DNA from: Providencia rettgeri
GTDB lineage: Bacteria; Pseudomonadota; Gammaproteobacteria; Enterobacterales; Enterobacteriaceae
Assembly: GCF_013255915.1 (NCBI RefSeq)
Contig: NZ_CP053896.1
Coordinates: 2,542,001-2,606,000, forward strand
Reading direction: 5' to 3'
Length of the DNA: 64,000 bases
The notes below the pieces were generated by a model. It did not search any database. It worked only from the letters and a program-made list of their open reading frames with translations, and had not been told where the DNA came from. A program made the translations under genes and the position numbers. Shown in pieces: positions 8,730-17,986 of the stretch. Positions within the stretch are counted from its first letter, which is position 1, and each line of letters begins with the position of its first letter.

Positions 8730-9179
8730 ATGAAATTTTATGTTCATGCAGATAAACAAAGTTCTTATTGGGAGCTCGTGTATAAAGAGTTCAAAATAAC
8801 TAGTCCTAGCTTTTCTTCTAGAATAGAATCGCTTGATAATTTAGAGGAAGTTATTTTGTATACTGAACAAGCTGATTTAGAAGCACATGATGACAAAAGT
8901 CTTATATACTTTGAAATCGAAGAAACTACCAACGACTGGCACTGGACTGCCTTCAGCACATTCAATGGCATAAGTAATTTAGGTATCGAACAAGAAACAC
9001 ACCTACCTTCATATAAAGAAACACAGTTAAGAGCTGAAGCTTTCAAAGATAAAATCATTTCATCACCTATTGTCGATTCGGCCGGTGTATTAATTCCCAA
9101 TATGCATTTTTCAAAAGCATTTGCGTCTAAATTTAATATTGGCGATTTACACCCTTCTGCACGTCGTAAACGTTTTTAA
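8730..9179 (+). CDS. Hypothetical protein, counter-oriented cargo gene in early operon
   Basis: I do not recognise this 149-residue acidic protein. It has no signal peptide or membrane segment; it contains DWHWTAFSTFNG near residue 70 and ends in a basic SARRKRF tail. It reads against the early operon on either side, has its own AT-rich upstream region (8494-8729) and a good AAAAAAGGAAAA ribosome site before ATG 8730, and ends 4 bp from the convergent neighbour. Opposite orientation and own control are typical of a moron, a later-added gene expressed from the prophage. Confidence 0.7.
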   Translation: MKFYVHADKQSSYWELVYKEFKITSPSFSSRIESLDNLEEVILYTEQADLEAHDDKSLIYFEIEETTNDWHWTAFSTFNGISNLGIEQETHLPSYKETQLRAEAFKDKIISSPIVDSAGVLIPNMHFSKAFASKFNIGDLHPSARRKRF

Positions 9180-9183
9180 TTAA

Positions 9184-9492
9184 CTAATTTCGCCATTCAC
9201 AAGACAGTTCTTCTTTTATTGTTATCGTGAACAAATGTGAATGGCTATTTTGTTTCTGACTTTGCTCAATGACATAACGAAAGAAACTTAAAAACTTTGC
9301 AAATGGAATACTTGGGCTAAAATCGGCCATTCCATTCACAGAAATCAAAACGGTATTACCTGCATTACTCAAAGGAAGAAAGTGTATTAATTGTGATAAT
9401 TCAAAAACGACACTATTTATTGGTGAATACTTATCTTCAATACAAATATATACTCCGTTTTGTGTATTCTTGACGATTAAATTACTTTCCAC
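9184..9492 (-). CDS. Hypothetical early-operon protein
   Basis: A 102-residue protein of unknown function with no recognisable motif; mixed beta/alpha pattern, no membrane segment. It overlaps the stop of the upstream 65-codon gene by 11 bp, so it belongs to the cox-led transcript. Its AT-rich composition resembles the convergent gene at 8730-9179 more than the phage backbone, so the two may have arrived together. Confidence 0.6.
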   Translation of the reverse strand: MESNLIVKNTQNGVYICIEDKYSPINSVVFELSQLIHFLPLSNAGNTVLISVNGMADFSPSIPFAKFLSFFRYVIEQSQKQNSHSHLFTITIKEELSCEWRN

Positions 9493-9679
9493 CTTTCATC
9501 CCCCACAACCCATCTATATATTTTGTCGCTTCAGCCATAGCATCAAACTTGCCGAACGATTCCCCTAAATGCCAAACGTGATAACGTGTGATTGGTGTCT
9601 GCTTCTTGCGTGGTAACGTGATAATCGTAAACCCACGATACACCGCACAATGATGGCTCACACGAATAACCTGACTCAT
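9482..9679 (-). CDS. Small hypothetical phage protein
   Basis: A 65-residue basic protein (MSQVIRVSHHCAVYRGF start) of unknown function. It starts within the stop of cox (ATGA overlap at 9676-9679) and overlaps the next gene, so it is translated as part of the early operon. The pattern YRGF.I and YIDGLW near the end suggests a small beta-rich fold. No family assigned. Confidence 0.65.
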   Translation of the reverse strand: MSQVIRVSHHCAVYRGFTIITLPRKKQTPITRYHVWHLGESFGKFDAMAEATKYIDGLWGMKGGK

Positions 9680-9942
9680 TGTGGCTTACCTAAACCCAAC
9701 CACACCAACCAACCGTCACGCATTTCCGCGGGTAACGACTCATAGGCCAGCCTTAAACCATTATTCCACGCTGGCAAATACACATAATTCTCCGCACGAC
9801 TAGAGCCAGGTCTTTTCATCTGAACAATCGGTAACTTACCTGCTTTACGCATATCTGCCACTGCGCTTGCTGGCTTGCCAATCAACTCAGCGAATTTTTC
9901 CTCAGTCACAACATCTGACAGACTTACGATTTTCTCTCTCAT
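9676..9942 (-). CDS. cox: Cox regulatory protein / excisionase, P2 family
   Basis: An 88-residue homologue of P2 Cox, which represses the C promoter, acts as excisionase with Int and activates satellite promoters. The C-terminal block YLPAWNNGL followed by LAYES and RDGWLVWLGLGKP matches P2 Cox nearly residue for residue, and the N-terminal part is a winged helix-turn-helix (EEKFAELIGKPASAVADM). It is the first gene of the leftward early operon, divergent from C, with the shared operator region in between. Confidence 0.93.
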   Translation of the reverse strand: MREKIVSLSDVVTEEKFAELIGKPASAVADMRKAGKLPIVQMKRPGSSRAENYVYLPAWNNGLRLAYESLPAEMRDGWLVWLGLGKPQ

Positions 9943-10024
9943 CTGCTACCCTCTTATGTCAGGCGCTTTCTAGCGCTTTAGGACTCTTTGCTTCATTGCA
10001 TTGAGATGTCAATGTTCTTATAAA

Positions 10025-10040
10025 ATAAGAGATCTCTTAT
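10025..10040. promoter_or_regulatory. Perfect palindrome between cox and C, probable repressor operator
   Basis: ATAAGAGATCTCTTAT is a perfect 16-bp palindrome in the 101-bp gap between divergent cox and C. It ends 3 bp before the C start codon. TATAAT at 10040-10045 overlaps that ATG. Position suggests an operator for C or Cox in the lysis-lysogeny switch. Confidence 0.6.
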
Positions 10041-10043
10041 ATA

Positions 10044-10343
10044 ATGTCAACGTACGATAGCGAAAGACTAAAGCTTATACGTGAGTCAGAAAGGCTTAAT
10101 GTTAAGCAAGCTGCTGATTTGGTAGGTATTAATTATGTTACCTATCATGGATATGAAAGTGGAAAAGCTAAAATGTCATTGGAGTCTGCAATGAAATTCT
10201 TTAAGCATCCCCGATTTAGAAAATACCGAGATTGGTTCATGTTCGATGAGGTAAATCCCGAAGCTGGCCAAATCGCACCGGCTTTAGCGCACACTGGGCA
10301 CGAAAATTCAGGATCACCCCACTCAGACAAGAAAACTGGTTAA
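10044..10343 (+). CDS. C: P2-type C immunity repressor
   Basis: A 99-residue repressor, exactly the length of P2 C. The N-terminus carries a helix-turn-helix (VKQAADLVGINYVTYHGYESG, about 19-39). The C-terminus (PEAGQIAPALAHTG, then SPHS..KTG) closely matches the end of P2 C, which fixes the family. It maintains lysogeny by blocking the early (cox) promoter. ATG 10044 gives the expected length, though no clear Shine-Dalgarno element precedes it and the upstream palindrome abuts it, so the message may have a very short leader. It is followed 63 bp later by int. Confidence 0.93.
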   Translation: MSTYDSERLKLIRESERLNVKQAADLVGINYVTYHGYESGKAKMSLESAMKFFKHPRFRKYRDWFMFDEVNPEAGQIAPALAHTGHENSGSPHSDKKTG

Positions 10344-10406
10344 CAATTTATCAGGCATTTTGTGAGGTTAACTCGCAAAGCCAATCGACCCTCGGAGGGC
10401 TTTCTT

Positions 10407-11393
10407 ATGGCAATTAAGAAACTCGAAGATGGTCAATATGAAGTGGACATTAGACCGGCTGGCCGTCAAGGAAAACGCGTCAGACGTCGATTTGATACAA
10501 AATACGAAGCCGTTTTGTTTGAACGTTACGCCCTATCAAACAAAATGCACAAAGATTGGTTAGATAAATCCAATGATATTCGGCCGCTACAAGACTTAAT
10601 TGATTTGTGGTGGAACACCTTTGGCAAAAGTAGCGACTATGCGCAGGACACGTTATTAAGGGCAACACGCATTGCAACCGCACTCGATAACCCGCCAATG
10701 TGCTTATTAACCGATAAGCAATTAGCACTTTACCGCGAACTCCGGCTCGCTGCGGGTATCAAGCCCTCCACGATAAACCGTGATTTTTCAGCAATAAGCG
10801 GCATATTTACCGCCTTAAAGCGCACGGATTTATTTATGGGTAAGCACCCAATACGAGGGCTATCACGGTTAAAGCAAAAAGCGACTGAGATGTCTTATTT
10901 AACGCATGAAGAAATTGGGCTGCTGCTGAATATATTAAAAGGTGATAATAAAAAAGTGGCGATTTTATGTTTAAGCACCGGCGCGCGTTGGGGGGAAGCG
11001 GTTAAATTAAAACGCGAGCACGTGATCCAAAATAAAATTCGTTTCACTTTTACCAAAACGGGCAAAGCACGCATTGTGCCGATTTCCCAAGAAGTCGCAG
11101 ATGCTGTGTGTACGCGAAAATCCGGTCTGCTTTTTCCAAATACCTCTTACGATATGTTTAGAAAACACATAAAGACCATTAAGCCAGATATGCCGCAGGG
11201 CCAAGCCACGCATGCATTACGGCATACTTTCGCAACCCATTTTATGATGAATGGCGGCAGTATTATTACTTTGCAGAGAATCTTAGGTCACTCGACATTA
11301 CAGCAAACCCTGACCTATGCGCACTTTGCACCGGACTTTCTTCAAGATGCGATTACGTATAATCCATTAAAGGGAGGAACAGAGTTAGCTTAA
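10407..11393 (+). CDS. int: Tyrosine integrase, P2 family
   Basis: A 328-residue site-specific recombinase. The start MAIKKLEDGQYEVDIRP and the block GQATHALRH.FATHFM.NGGSIITLQRILGH are near identical to P2 Int. The catalytic set is visible: Arg in LSTGARWGE (about 194), Lys in TKTGKAR, H-x-x-R in HALRH (about 268-271), His in LGHS, and Tyr in TYAHFAP (about 304). ATG 10407 is chosen over upstream 10362 because GGAGGG lies at 10395-10400 and the length then matches P2 (337). It is cotranscribed with C and sits at the prophage end, next to probable arm sites. Confidence 0.95.
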   Translation: MAIKKLEDGQYEVDIRPAGRQGKRVRRRFDTKYEAVLFERYALSNKMHKDWLDKSNDIRPLQDLIDLWWNTFGKSSDYAQDTLLRATRIATALDNPPMCLLTDKQLALYRELRLAAGIKPSTINRDFSAISGIFTALKRTDLFMGKHPIRGLSRLKQKATEMSYLTHEEIGLLLNILKGDNKKVAILCLSTGARWGEAVKLKREHVIQNKIRFTFTKTGKARIVPISQEVADAVCTRKSGLLFPNTSYDMFRKHIKTIKPDMPQGQATHALRHTFATHFMMNGGSIITLQRILGHSTLQQTLTYAHFAPDFLQDAITYNPLKGGTELA

Positions 11394-11588
11394 TAGATTG
11401 TTCGTTTTAGGATGATTTTGACGACGAAAACCGAGGCAAATTTAACTTTTGCATGTCCACAAATTGTCCACACTGGGATGCATTTCTCCGCTGCAAGTAC
11501 CACCAAATCAGCGTTTAGATCGTCCACAAGTTGTCCACACTTGAACACTTTTAGGCACTTTTGAGCCTTTTTTGTACAGATTATGCAC
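11394..11588. other. Prophage attachment region with paired integrase arm-site motifs
   Basis: The octamer TGTCCACA occurs at 11454-11461, 11465-11472 and 11532-11539, with a one-mismatch copy CGTCCACA at 11521-11528. They form two pairs, each with an 11-bp step, about 67 bp apart. From memory, P2 Int arm-type sites are TGTGGACA, the reverse complement. The host-phage junction should lie at or beyond these, before or within the ahpF terminator. Confidence 0.6.
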
Positions 11589-11620
11589 AAAAAAAAGGCA
11601 CTCGCCCCCGAGTGCCTTTT
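11589..11620 (-). terminator. Intrinsic terminator of ahpF
   Basis: AAAAGGCACTCG (11593-11604) pairs perfectly with CGAGTGCCTTTT (11609-11620) over a CCCC loop; on the minus strand the stem runs into eight T residues. It lies 34 bp after the ahpF stop and may coincide with the phage insertion point. Confidence 0.9.
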
Positions 11621-11654
11621 GACTACAACTCACTGAATATAAAGTAAATTACAC

Positions 11655-13229
11655 CTATTCAGCGGTTCTGGTACTTGTGCGGATGAGGTAATCAAATGCG
11701 CTAAGTGCGGCTTTTGCCCCTTCTCCAGCTGAAATAATAATTTGCTTATAAGGGACTGTAGTACAGTCACCGGCAGCAAAAATACCTTTAATACTGGTTT
11801 CGTTACGTGCATCGATCTCGATTTCGCCCATACGGTTTCTAGCAACTGTGTCGCCTAGCCAATTAGTATTAGGCAATAAACCTATTTGCACGAATGCTCC
11901 CGCCACTTCTAATAAATGTACGCTATCATCAGTACGGTCTTTATATTCGAGACCCGTCATTTTACTGCCATCGCCTTTTACTTCTAAGGTTTGTGCATTG
12001 ACGATAATATCGACATTTTTCAGGCTACGTGCTTTTTGCTGTAATACAGAATCTGCTTTCAGTTCCGGAGCAAACTCCAGTACGGTCACATGCTCAACGA
12101 CACCGGCTAAGTCAATAGCCGCTTCAATACCTGAGTTACCGCCACCAATAACGGCAACACGTTTACCTTTAAATAACGGACCATCACAGTGTGGGCAGAA
12201 TGTTACACCCTTAGTACGATATTCTTGTTCCCCCGGAACACCCATATTTCTCCAGCGAGCACCTGTTGAAATAATAATACTGCGTGATTTTAAGATCCCA
12301 CCCGATGCAGTTTCGATTTGGTGTAATCCACCTTCTTCTGCCGCAGGGATCAGTTTTGCAACTGATTGGCCATCAATGACATCAACATCATAGCTGTCCA
12401 CGTGGTTCTTCAATGCGCCTGCAAAAATAGCCCCTTCCGTTTTGATAACTGAAATATAGTTTTCAATATCAACCGTATCCATAACTTGGCCACCAAAACG
12501 CTCGCCAATTACGCCAGTACGGATCCCTTTACGTGCGGTATAGATTGCCGCTGAAGCCCCTGCTGGGCCACTACCAATAACAAGAACTTCAAAAGGCTCA
12601 CGCTCTGTGAGTGATTTCGCTGCACGCGCATCTGCGTTGGTATCAACTTTGCTAACAATTTCACTTAACGTCATACGCCCTTGGCCAAACTCTTTTCCAT
12701 TCAGGAAAACCGCAGGAACGCCCATCACATTACGTTCATCAATCTCATTTTGGAAAAGTGCACCATCAATAGCCGTATGGCTAATATTTGGATTTAAAAC
12801 TGCCATTAAGTTCAACGCCTGAACAACATCTGGGCAGTTATGGCAAGATAAAGAGTAATAAGTCTCAAAGTGGAATTCGCCTTCAAGGCCTTTAACCTGC
12901 TCTAATAACTCTTGCGCTTCTTTAGATGGATGACCACCGATTTGCAATAATGCCAGCACAAGAGAGGTAAATTCATGCCCCAAAGGTGAGCCTGCAAAAC
13001 GCAAACCACTATCTGTACCTGGGTTAGTAATTAAAAAAGACGGTGTTCTTAGTGCGCTATTGCGCTCTTCACGTACAGTGACTTTATCTGACAGAGATGC
13101 AATTTGTTCTAACAGCTGCTTGATTTCATTTGATTTTTGGCTGTCATCTATATTAGCAACTAATTCAACGGGTTTAGTTAAACGTTCTAAGTAGGCTTTC
13201 AACTGTGCCTGTAAATTATTGTCGAGCAT
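11655..13229 (-). CDS. ahpF: Alkyl hydroperoxide reductase subunit F
   Basis: A 524-residue flavoprotein that uses NADH to reduce AhpC disulfide, so the pair removes H2O2 and organic peroxides in the cytoplasm. The N-terminal thioredoxin-like module has the CHNC redox pair at 129-132; the FAD domain starts with [10 protein letters not shown] (about 220), the CPHC pair is near 347, and an NADH-binding [10 protein letters not shown] follows. The sequence tracks E. coli AhpF throughout. ATG 13229 is chosen because AAGGGG lies upstream and MLDNN matches the known start; the 8-residue extension is rejected. It lies downstream of ahpC, separated by a palindromic element. Confidence 0.97.
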   Translation of the reverse strand: MLDNNLQAQLKAYLERLTKPVELVANIDDSQKSNEIKQLLEQIASLSDKVTVREERNSALRTPSFLITNPGTDSGLRFAGSPLGHEFTSLVLALLQIGGHPSKEAQELLEQVKGLEGEFHFETYYSLSCHNCPDVVQALNLMAVLNPNISHTAIDGALFQNEIDERNVMGVPAVFLNGKEFGQGRMTLSEIVSKVDTNADARAAKSLTEREPFEVLVIGSGPAGASAAIYTARKGIRTGVIGERFGGQVMDTVDIENYISVIKTEGAIFAGALKNHVDSYDVDVIDGQSVAKLIPAAEEGGLHQIETASGGILKSRSIIISTGARWRNMGVPGEQEYRTKGVTFCPHCDGPLFKGKRVAVIGGGNSGIEAAIDLAGVVEHVTVLEFAPELKADSVLQQKARSLKNVDIIVNAQTLEVKGDGSKMTGLEYKDRTDDSVHLLEVAGAFVQIGLLPNTNWLGDTVARNRMGEIEIDARNETSIKGIFAAGDCTTVPYKQIIISAGEGAKAALSAFDYLIRTSTRTAE

Positions 13230-13253
13230 GTAATCCCCTTTAATTTTTATCAT

Positions 13254-13325
13254 AAAATCGGGTACATATACCCGTCATGATCCAAGTTGCAGGCCTAAAC
13301 ACCTGCAACCTGAATTATTCAGTGT
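13254..13325. repeat. Palindromic extragenic element between ahpC and ahpF
   Basis: GTTGCAGG (13286-13293) and CCTGCAAC (13302-13309) form a hairpin inside TATACCCGTCATGATCCAAG-type sequence. It resembles the dispersed enterobacterial palindromes that begin TATACCC.TCAT and contain CAAGTTGCA. It could tune ahpF relative to ahpC. Confidence 0.5.
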
Positions 13326-13346
13326 TAATCAATTGGGTTAGATTAA

Positions 13347-13910
13347 TTAGATTTTGCCGACTAAGTCCAAAGATGGAGACAGTGTTGCATCACCTTCTTT
13401 CCATTTAGCTGGGCAAACTTCACCTGGGTGGCTTGCAACATATTGTGCTGCTTTAACTTTACGTAACAGGTCAGCTGCATCACGACCGATACCTTCAGCA
13501 GTAATTTCGATTGCCTGAATGATACCTTGTGGGTCAACAACGAAAGTGCCGCGGTCTGCTAAGCCTTCGTTTTCACGCATATTTTCAAAGTTACGTGTTA
13601 ATGCGCCAGTTGGGTCACCGATCATGGCATATTTGATTTTACCGATAGTTTCTGAACTTGCATGCCATGCTTTATGGGTAAAATGTGTGTCAGTAGAAAC
13701 AGAGAAAATTTCAACACCTAATTTTTGGAATTCTTCATAATGGTCAGCAATGTCACCCAGTTCAGTTGGGCAAACAAAGGTAAAGTCAGCTGGATAGAAG
13801 AAGAAAACGCTCCATTTACCTGCAACATCTTTTTCAGAAACTTCGATAAATTGGCCATCTTTAAATGCTTGGTTAGTAAATGGTTTGATTTGAGTATTAA
13901 TTAATGACAT
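13347..13910 (-). CDS. ahpC: Alkyl hydroperoxide reductase subunit C (typical 2-Cys peroxiredoxin)
   Basis: A 187-residue peroxiredoxin, the same length as E. coli AhpC. The peroxidatic cysteine is C47 in [10 protein letters not shown] and the resolving cysteine is C166 in GEVCPAKW. It reduces hydroperoxides and is recycled by AhpF, which is the next gene on the strand. In E. coli the pair is under OxyR control; I cannot point to a clear OxyR site in the short region upstream (13911-14037). Confidence 0.98.
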   Translation of the reverse strand: MSLINTQIKPFTNQAFKDGQFIEVSEKDVAGKWSVFFFYPADFTFVCPTELGDIADHYEEFQKLGVEIFSVSTDTHFTHKAWHASSETIGKIKYAMIGDPTGALTRNFENMRENEGLADRGTFVVDPQGIIQAIEITAEGIGRDAADLLRKVKAAQYVASHPGEVCPAKWKEGDATLSPSLDLVGKI

Positions 13911-14037
13911 ATGATGTTCTCCTGTTTGGTTACCTATTAAGTTACTGTTTTACAGCAGCTTAATCCAATCATTACCCACTATTGATTTGATAGGTACAAC
14001 CTAATCATGCACCAATAATTAATAGGTGAAGCATTAG

Positions 14038-14066
14038 AACGCTTACTGAAAAATTCAGCAAGCGTT
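14038..14066 (-). terminator. Hairpin after yhhJ
   Basis: AACGCTTACTGAA (14038-14050) pairs with TTCAGCAAGCGTT (14054-14066), one mismatch, 34 bp past the yhhJ stop. No strong T-run on the minus strand, so termination is plausible rather than certain. Confidence 0.45.
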
Positions 14067-14099
14067 TTATGCATTAATGGATATTTTATGTACAGTAGG

Positions 14100-15227
14100 T
14101 TATGCCATGGTGGCAATCGTTTTGCGAAAACGAATGAGTGCGAGAGAAAAGAATACAGCACCAATAACAACAAGAACCGCAAATTGAGGCCAAACAATTT
14201 GGAAGCCAGCTCCGCGATATAAAATCGCTTGAGCAAGGCTAACAAAGTGCGTTGTCGGCATGGTTAGCATAATGTCTTGAACAAGCTGAGGCATACTTTC
14301 TCGCGCTGTCATTCCGCCAGAAAGCATATTTAATGGCAATAACACTAAGATCATCAACAAACCAAACTGAGGCATGGAGCGTGCAATCGTCCCCATAAAA
14401 ATACCAATCGACGTTGTCGCAAATAAACTCAAGGCCACCCCACACATAAACAATAAGATAGAGCCTTCGATTGGTACTTGTAGCAATGTTTTTACAACCA
14501 AAATTAAGGAAACACCAGATGCAATCAATACCACCAGCCCCATTGACCATATTTTCGACATCATAATTTCAAATGGCGTTAGTGGCATGACCATCAAATG
14601 TTCGACTGTACCGTGTTCCCGTTCGCGGATTAGTGCAGCGCCCGTTAAAACAATCGATAACATCGTAATATTATTAATGATTGCCATAACAGAACCAAAC
14701 CATGACTGTGTCAAGTTAGGGTTAAAGCGCATCCTCACTTCCAAATCAACAGGTAAACTTGCATTACTACGGTATTTTGCTAAAAATTCATTCACTTCCC
14801 CTAAGGTAATATTTTGAATATAACTATTTCCTAAGAAAGCTTGGCTCATCCTTGTTGCATCAATATTTACCTGAATTTCTGGGTGCCGTCCGGCAAGCAC
14901 ATCACGTTGAAAATTAGGCGGAATATCTAGCGCAAAAGTATATGAACCACGATTTAACAAACCATCAATTTGATCTGGTGTGATATCCGCGGGTGGTAAA
15001 AAATAAGGCGCATAAAAGCTATTGATTATCCGATTTGATAACTGTGACTTATCTTGGTCAGCAATCGCAATGGGCGCATTATGTAAAGAGCCGGGAGTCA
15101 CCGTTGCCGACGAATAAATCGATACCGTAAAAGCAAAGACAATCAAGGCTAGCATCGCTTTATCGCGGCCTAAACTGCGTAACTCTTTGACTCCTAGGTT
15201 AAAAATATTCTGAATTTTACGTATCAT
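14100..15227 (-). CDS. yhhJ: ABC-2 type permease, YhhJ family
   Basis: A 375-residue ABC-2 membrane permease. One membrane helix near residues 22-45 is followed by a large periplasmic domain, then five helices in the last 200 residues, the layout of YhhJ/YbhR-type export permeases. The conserved LIREREHGTVEHLMVMPLTP (about 198-217) is the family signature before the membrane domain. It is the last gene of a three-gene operon and starts 2 bp after the rbbA stop. With RbbA and the HlyD-like YhiI it should form an envelope-spanning exporter; the substrate is unknown. Confidence 0.9.
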   Translation of the reverse strand: MIRKIQNIFNLGVKELRSLGRDKAMLALIVFAFTVSIYSSATVTPGSLHNAPIAIADQDKSQLSNRIINSFYAPYFLPPADITPDQIDGLLNRGSYTFALDIPPNFQRDVLAGRHPEIQVNIDATRMSQAFLGNSYIQNITLGEVNEFLAKYRSNASLPVDLEVRMRFNPNLTQSWFGSVMAIINNITMLSIVLTGAALIREREHGTVEHLMVMPLTPFEIMMSKIWSMGLVVLIASGVSLILVVKTLLQVPIEGSILLFMCGVALSLFATTSIGIFMGTIARSMPQFGLLMILVLLPLNMLSGGMTARESMPQLVQDIMLTMPTTHFVSLAQAILYRGAGFQIVWPQFAVLVVIGAVFFSLALIRFRKTIATMA

Positions 15228-15229
15228 CG

Positions 15230-17986
15230 CTATGCCTCCTGCTTTTTCAGGAATAAAACACTGAGCCCAATAACCAATGGAACAGTGATCAGTAATGGGA
15301 TAAACGATAACTGTAAATCGAATAAATTTAGTCCCTTAGAGAAGGTTCCTCGCGTGATAGTTAAAAAGTGTGATGTTGGATAAACCATCCCAACCCAGCG
15401 GCCAATACCTTCCAATGATGAAACTGGGTCAATCATTCCTGAAAATTGTGTTGCTGGTATCAGAGTGATGATAGAAGTACCAAAAATTGCTGCAATTTGG
15501 CTTTTCATAAAGCATGAAATTAATAACCCCATTCCTGTTGCAATACTGATATACAAAAATGCGGCCAAGGTTAACGTCAGAAAACTACCTTTAAATTCAA
15601 CACCAAATATATAGACGGACAGTATGCAAAGTAATACAAAGTTAAACATGCCTAATAAAATATAAGGGAGCTGCTTTCCAAGTAAAAACTCTAATTTGGT
15701 GATCGGAGTGACATAAAGATTGATAATCGAACCAAGCTCTTTTTCCCGAACAACACTCAACGCGCTAAGCATTGCGGGTATCATCATTAATAATAATGGA
15801 ATAACTGCGGGAACAATCGCCGGTAAACTACGAACATCTGGGTTATAACGATATCGGGTTTCAATGTCGATAGCTGGCATACCAGCAACGCCAACGGGTT
15901 GGCGAGCAGCCATCGTACTTAGCCATGCTAAGTGCATCGCTTGCACATAGCCACGCACAGTTTCAGCGCGGTTTGGCATCGCACCATCAATCCACACGCC
16001 AATTTTAACGTTATTGCCGCGTGCAACGTCCCTTGCGAAGTTAGGCGGAATTTCAATCGCAACGGTAATCTTACCGCTACGCATACCAGCCTCTAAATCA
16101 TCATAATCCTTGATTGGTGGTTGTTCGATAAAGTAACGTGAACCTGCTAAGTTCAGCGTATATCCTTGACTTAACCCCGTTTGGTCGCGATCTAGTACGG
16201 AAAAACGTAAATTATCGACATCCATACTAATACCGTAACCCATAATAAACATAAGAATTACAGTCCCTAATAACGCGAGTGTTGAACGCACTGGGTCACG
16301 ACGTAATTCCATCCCTTCTCGAATGGAATAACTGAATAACCGGCGTAAACTAAAACGTTTTTTTAACGCTTCGGTCGCTTGTTCTTTCAGTTCAGGGTCA
16401 ACATGGAACTCAGGGGCAGTTTCTTGCCCTTGTCCTGCATCCCCCACAGCATCCTGTAAATAAGCAATAAAGGTTTCTTCAAGCGTGCCAAGGCCTCTTT
16501 TTTTGGTCAGGTTAGCAGGGGTATCACAATCTAAGACTTTACCTGCATGCATGAGTGAAATACGGTCACAGCGCTCTGCTTCATTCATAAAGTGCGTAGA
16601 AATAAAAATTGTGACACCGTCACGTCTTGATAGATCGACCATCAAATTCCAGAACATATCTCTGGCAACGGGGTCTACTCCCGAAGTTGGCTCATCGAGG
16701 ATTAACATTTCAGGTTCATGAATAACTGCGACAGCTAAAGATAACCTTTGCCGGATCCCCAAAGGTAAATCGTCAGGCATTACGTCTCGCACATCATCAA
16801 GTTCAAAACGCTGGCACATTTCGTCCACTCGCTGGGGAATTTTGTCCTCAGCTATATGAAAAAGCTTGGCGTGAAGTACGAGATTTTGCTCAACACTCAA
16901 TTCACTATATAGTGAAAATGCTTGCGACATGTAGCCGACACGCTTGCGTGTTTCGATATCTTTCGGATCTATTTCTTGACCAAATAGCCATGCTTGCCCT
17001 TCACTGGCTTGTAATAAACCCGTCAACATTTTCATAGTGGTTGATTTACCACAGCCATTAGACCCTAAGAAACCAAAAATCTCCCCTTTTGGGATCTTAA
17101 AATTCACATGGTCAACAGCGACGAAGTTACCAAAACGCATAGTTAGGTCTTGGGCTTCAATAGCAATAATATTGTCTTCTGTAGTATCACGTGGAGGGAT
17201 CACGACTTTTTTGTGGCCACTGCGTTTTTCTTCAGGTAGTAATTCAATAAACGCAGCTTCAAGATCATCACATTGAGTTTGGGCTTTTAATTCAGATGCA
17301 TGACCTGTAGCGAGCACCTTGCCATCATCCATTGCCACTAACCAATCAAAGCGTTCGGCCTCTTCCATATAAGCCGTTGCGACCAAAACGCTCATATTGG
17401 TTTGTCGCAAACGAATGCGGTCAATTAAATCCCAAAATTGCGCACGAGATAACGGGTCAACCCCTGTAGTAGGTTCATCCAAAATTAATAAATCGGGATC
17501 ATGAATTAGCGCACAGCATAACCCAAGCTTTTGTTTCATCCCTCCTGATAACTTGCCTGCTGGACGGTCTTTAAATGGCGCAAGCCCTGTACTTTCAAGC
17601 AAATCCTGAATCCGATATTCACGCTCAGCTTTTGATTGGCCAAATAAGCGGCCAAAAAAGTCGACGTTTTCATAAACAGATAACGTATGGTAGAGGTTCT
17701 TCCCTAAACCTTGCGGCATGTAGGCGATGCGAGGGCAAACAGCTCTACGATGCTCAATATCACTCATATCACCATCAAGTACCGTTATTTGGCCTTGTTG
17801 AATCACTCTTGCCCCTGCAATCAGGGAGATCAGGCTTGATTTTCCTACACCATCAGGGCCAATCAACCCAACCATTTTTCTTGCTGGGATGGAAAGTACA
17901 ATATCATCCAACGCACAATTGTCACCATAATGTTGGCTGACATGTTGTATATCGATAATCACATCATCCATCAGTTTATTGGTCAT
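15230..17986 (-). CDS. rbbA: ABC transporter ATPase/permease fusion RbbA (YhiH)
   Basis: A 918-residue fusion of two ABC ATPase domains and an ABC-2 permease. The first P-loop is GPDGVGKSS (about 43) with signature [10 protein letters not shown]; the second is GSNGCGKST (about 309) with the degenerate [10 protein letters not shown] in place of LSGGQ. Both have LILDEPT.GVDP Walker B motifs. Six membrane segments follow from about 560. In E. coli the homologue was named for a ribosome-associated ATPase activity, but the gene context argues for export. It overlaps the upstream gene by ATGA and precedes yhhJ by 2 bp. Confidence 0.92.
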   Translation of the reverse strand: MTNKLMDDVIIDIQHVSQHYGDNCALDDIVLSIPARKMVGLIGPDGVGKSSLISLIAGARVIQQGQITVLDGDMSDIEHRRAVCPRIAYMPQGLGKNLYHTLSVYENVDFFGRLFGQSKAEREYRIQDLLESTGLAPFKDRPAGKLSGGMKQKLGLCCALIHDPDLLILDEPTTGVDPLSRAQFWDLIDRIRLRQTNMSVLVATAYMEEAERFDWLVAMDDGKVLATGHASELKAQTQCDDLEAAFIELLPEEKRSGHKKVVIPPRDTTEDNIIAIEAQDLTMRFGNFVAVDHVNFKIPKGEIFGFLGSNGCGKSTTMKMLTGLLQASEGQAWLFGQEIDPKDIETRKRVGYMSQAFSLYSELSVEQNLVLHAKLFHIAEDKIPQRVDEMCQRFELDDVRDVMPDDLPLGIRQRLSLAVAVIHEPEMLILDEPTSGVDPVARDMFWNLMVDLSRRDGVTIFISTHFMNEAERCDRISLMHAGKVLDCDTPANLTKKRGLGTLEETFIAYLQDAVGDAGQGQETAPEFHVDPELKEQATEALKKRFSLRRLFSYSIREGMELRRDPVRSTLALLGTVILMFIMGYGISMDVDNLRFSVLDRDQTGLSQGYTLNLAGSRYFIEQPPIKDYDDLEAGMRSGKITVAIEIPPNFARDVARGNNVKIGVWIDGAMPNRAETVRGYVQAMHLAWLSTMAARQPVGVAGMPAIDIETRYRYNPDVRSLPAIVPAVIPLLLMMIPAMLSALSVVREKELGSIINLYVTPITKLEFLLGKQLPYILLGMFNFVLLCILSVYIFGVEFKGSFLTLTLAAFLYISIATGMGLLISCFMKSQIAAIFGTSIITLIPATQFSGMIDPVSSLEGIGRWVGMVYPTSHFLTITRGTFSKGLNLFDLQLSFIPLLITVPLVIGLSVLFLKKQEA

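Larger units (their letters stand above)
1..11588. mobile_element. P2-like prophage, integrase-proximal end (partial)
   Basis: The gene order matches phage P2 read from Q round to int: portal gene Q converging on an accessory locus, cos in between, a leftward early operon ending in a replication gene, then Cox on one strand and C repressor plus integrase on the other. Cox, C and Int are recognisably P2-type by sequence. The left part of the prophage (terminase, capsid, lysis, tail genes) lies outside the window. The right boundary must fall between the int stop at 11393 and the ahpF terminator that starts at 11589; the exact att core cannot be fixed without the other end. Lower GC in the accessory genes sets them apart from the phage backbone. 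Confidence 0.9.

Noticed and set aside
11394-11660. tRNA gene as prophage attachment target
   Set aside because: No cloverleaf or T-loop sequence is visible at the boundary; insertion seems to be near the ahpF terminator.
11848-12393. 181-codon plus-strand frame within ahpF
   Set aside because: Antisense to the conserved FAD/NADH domains of ahpF; low-complexity Ser/Thr/Pro translation typical of a shadow frame.
13979-14245. 88-codon minus-strand frame overlapping the end of yhhJ
   Set aside because: Out of frame with the conserved permease and extends into the hairpin region; no ribosome site.
17575-17940. 121-codon plus-strand frame within rbbA
   Set aside because: Lies entirely inside the conserved first ABC domain of rbbA on the other strand; shadow frame.
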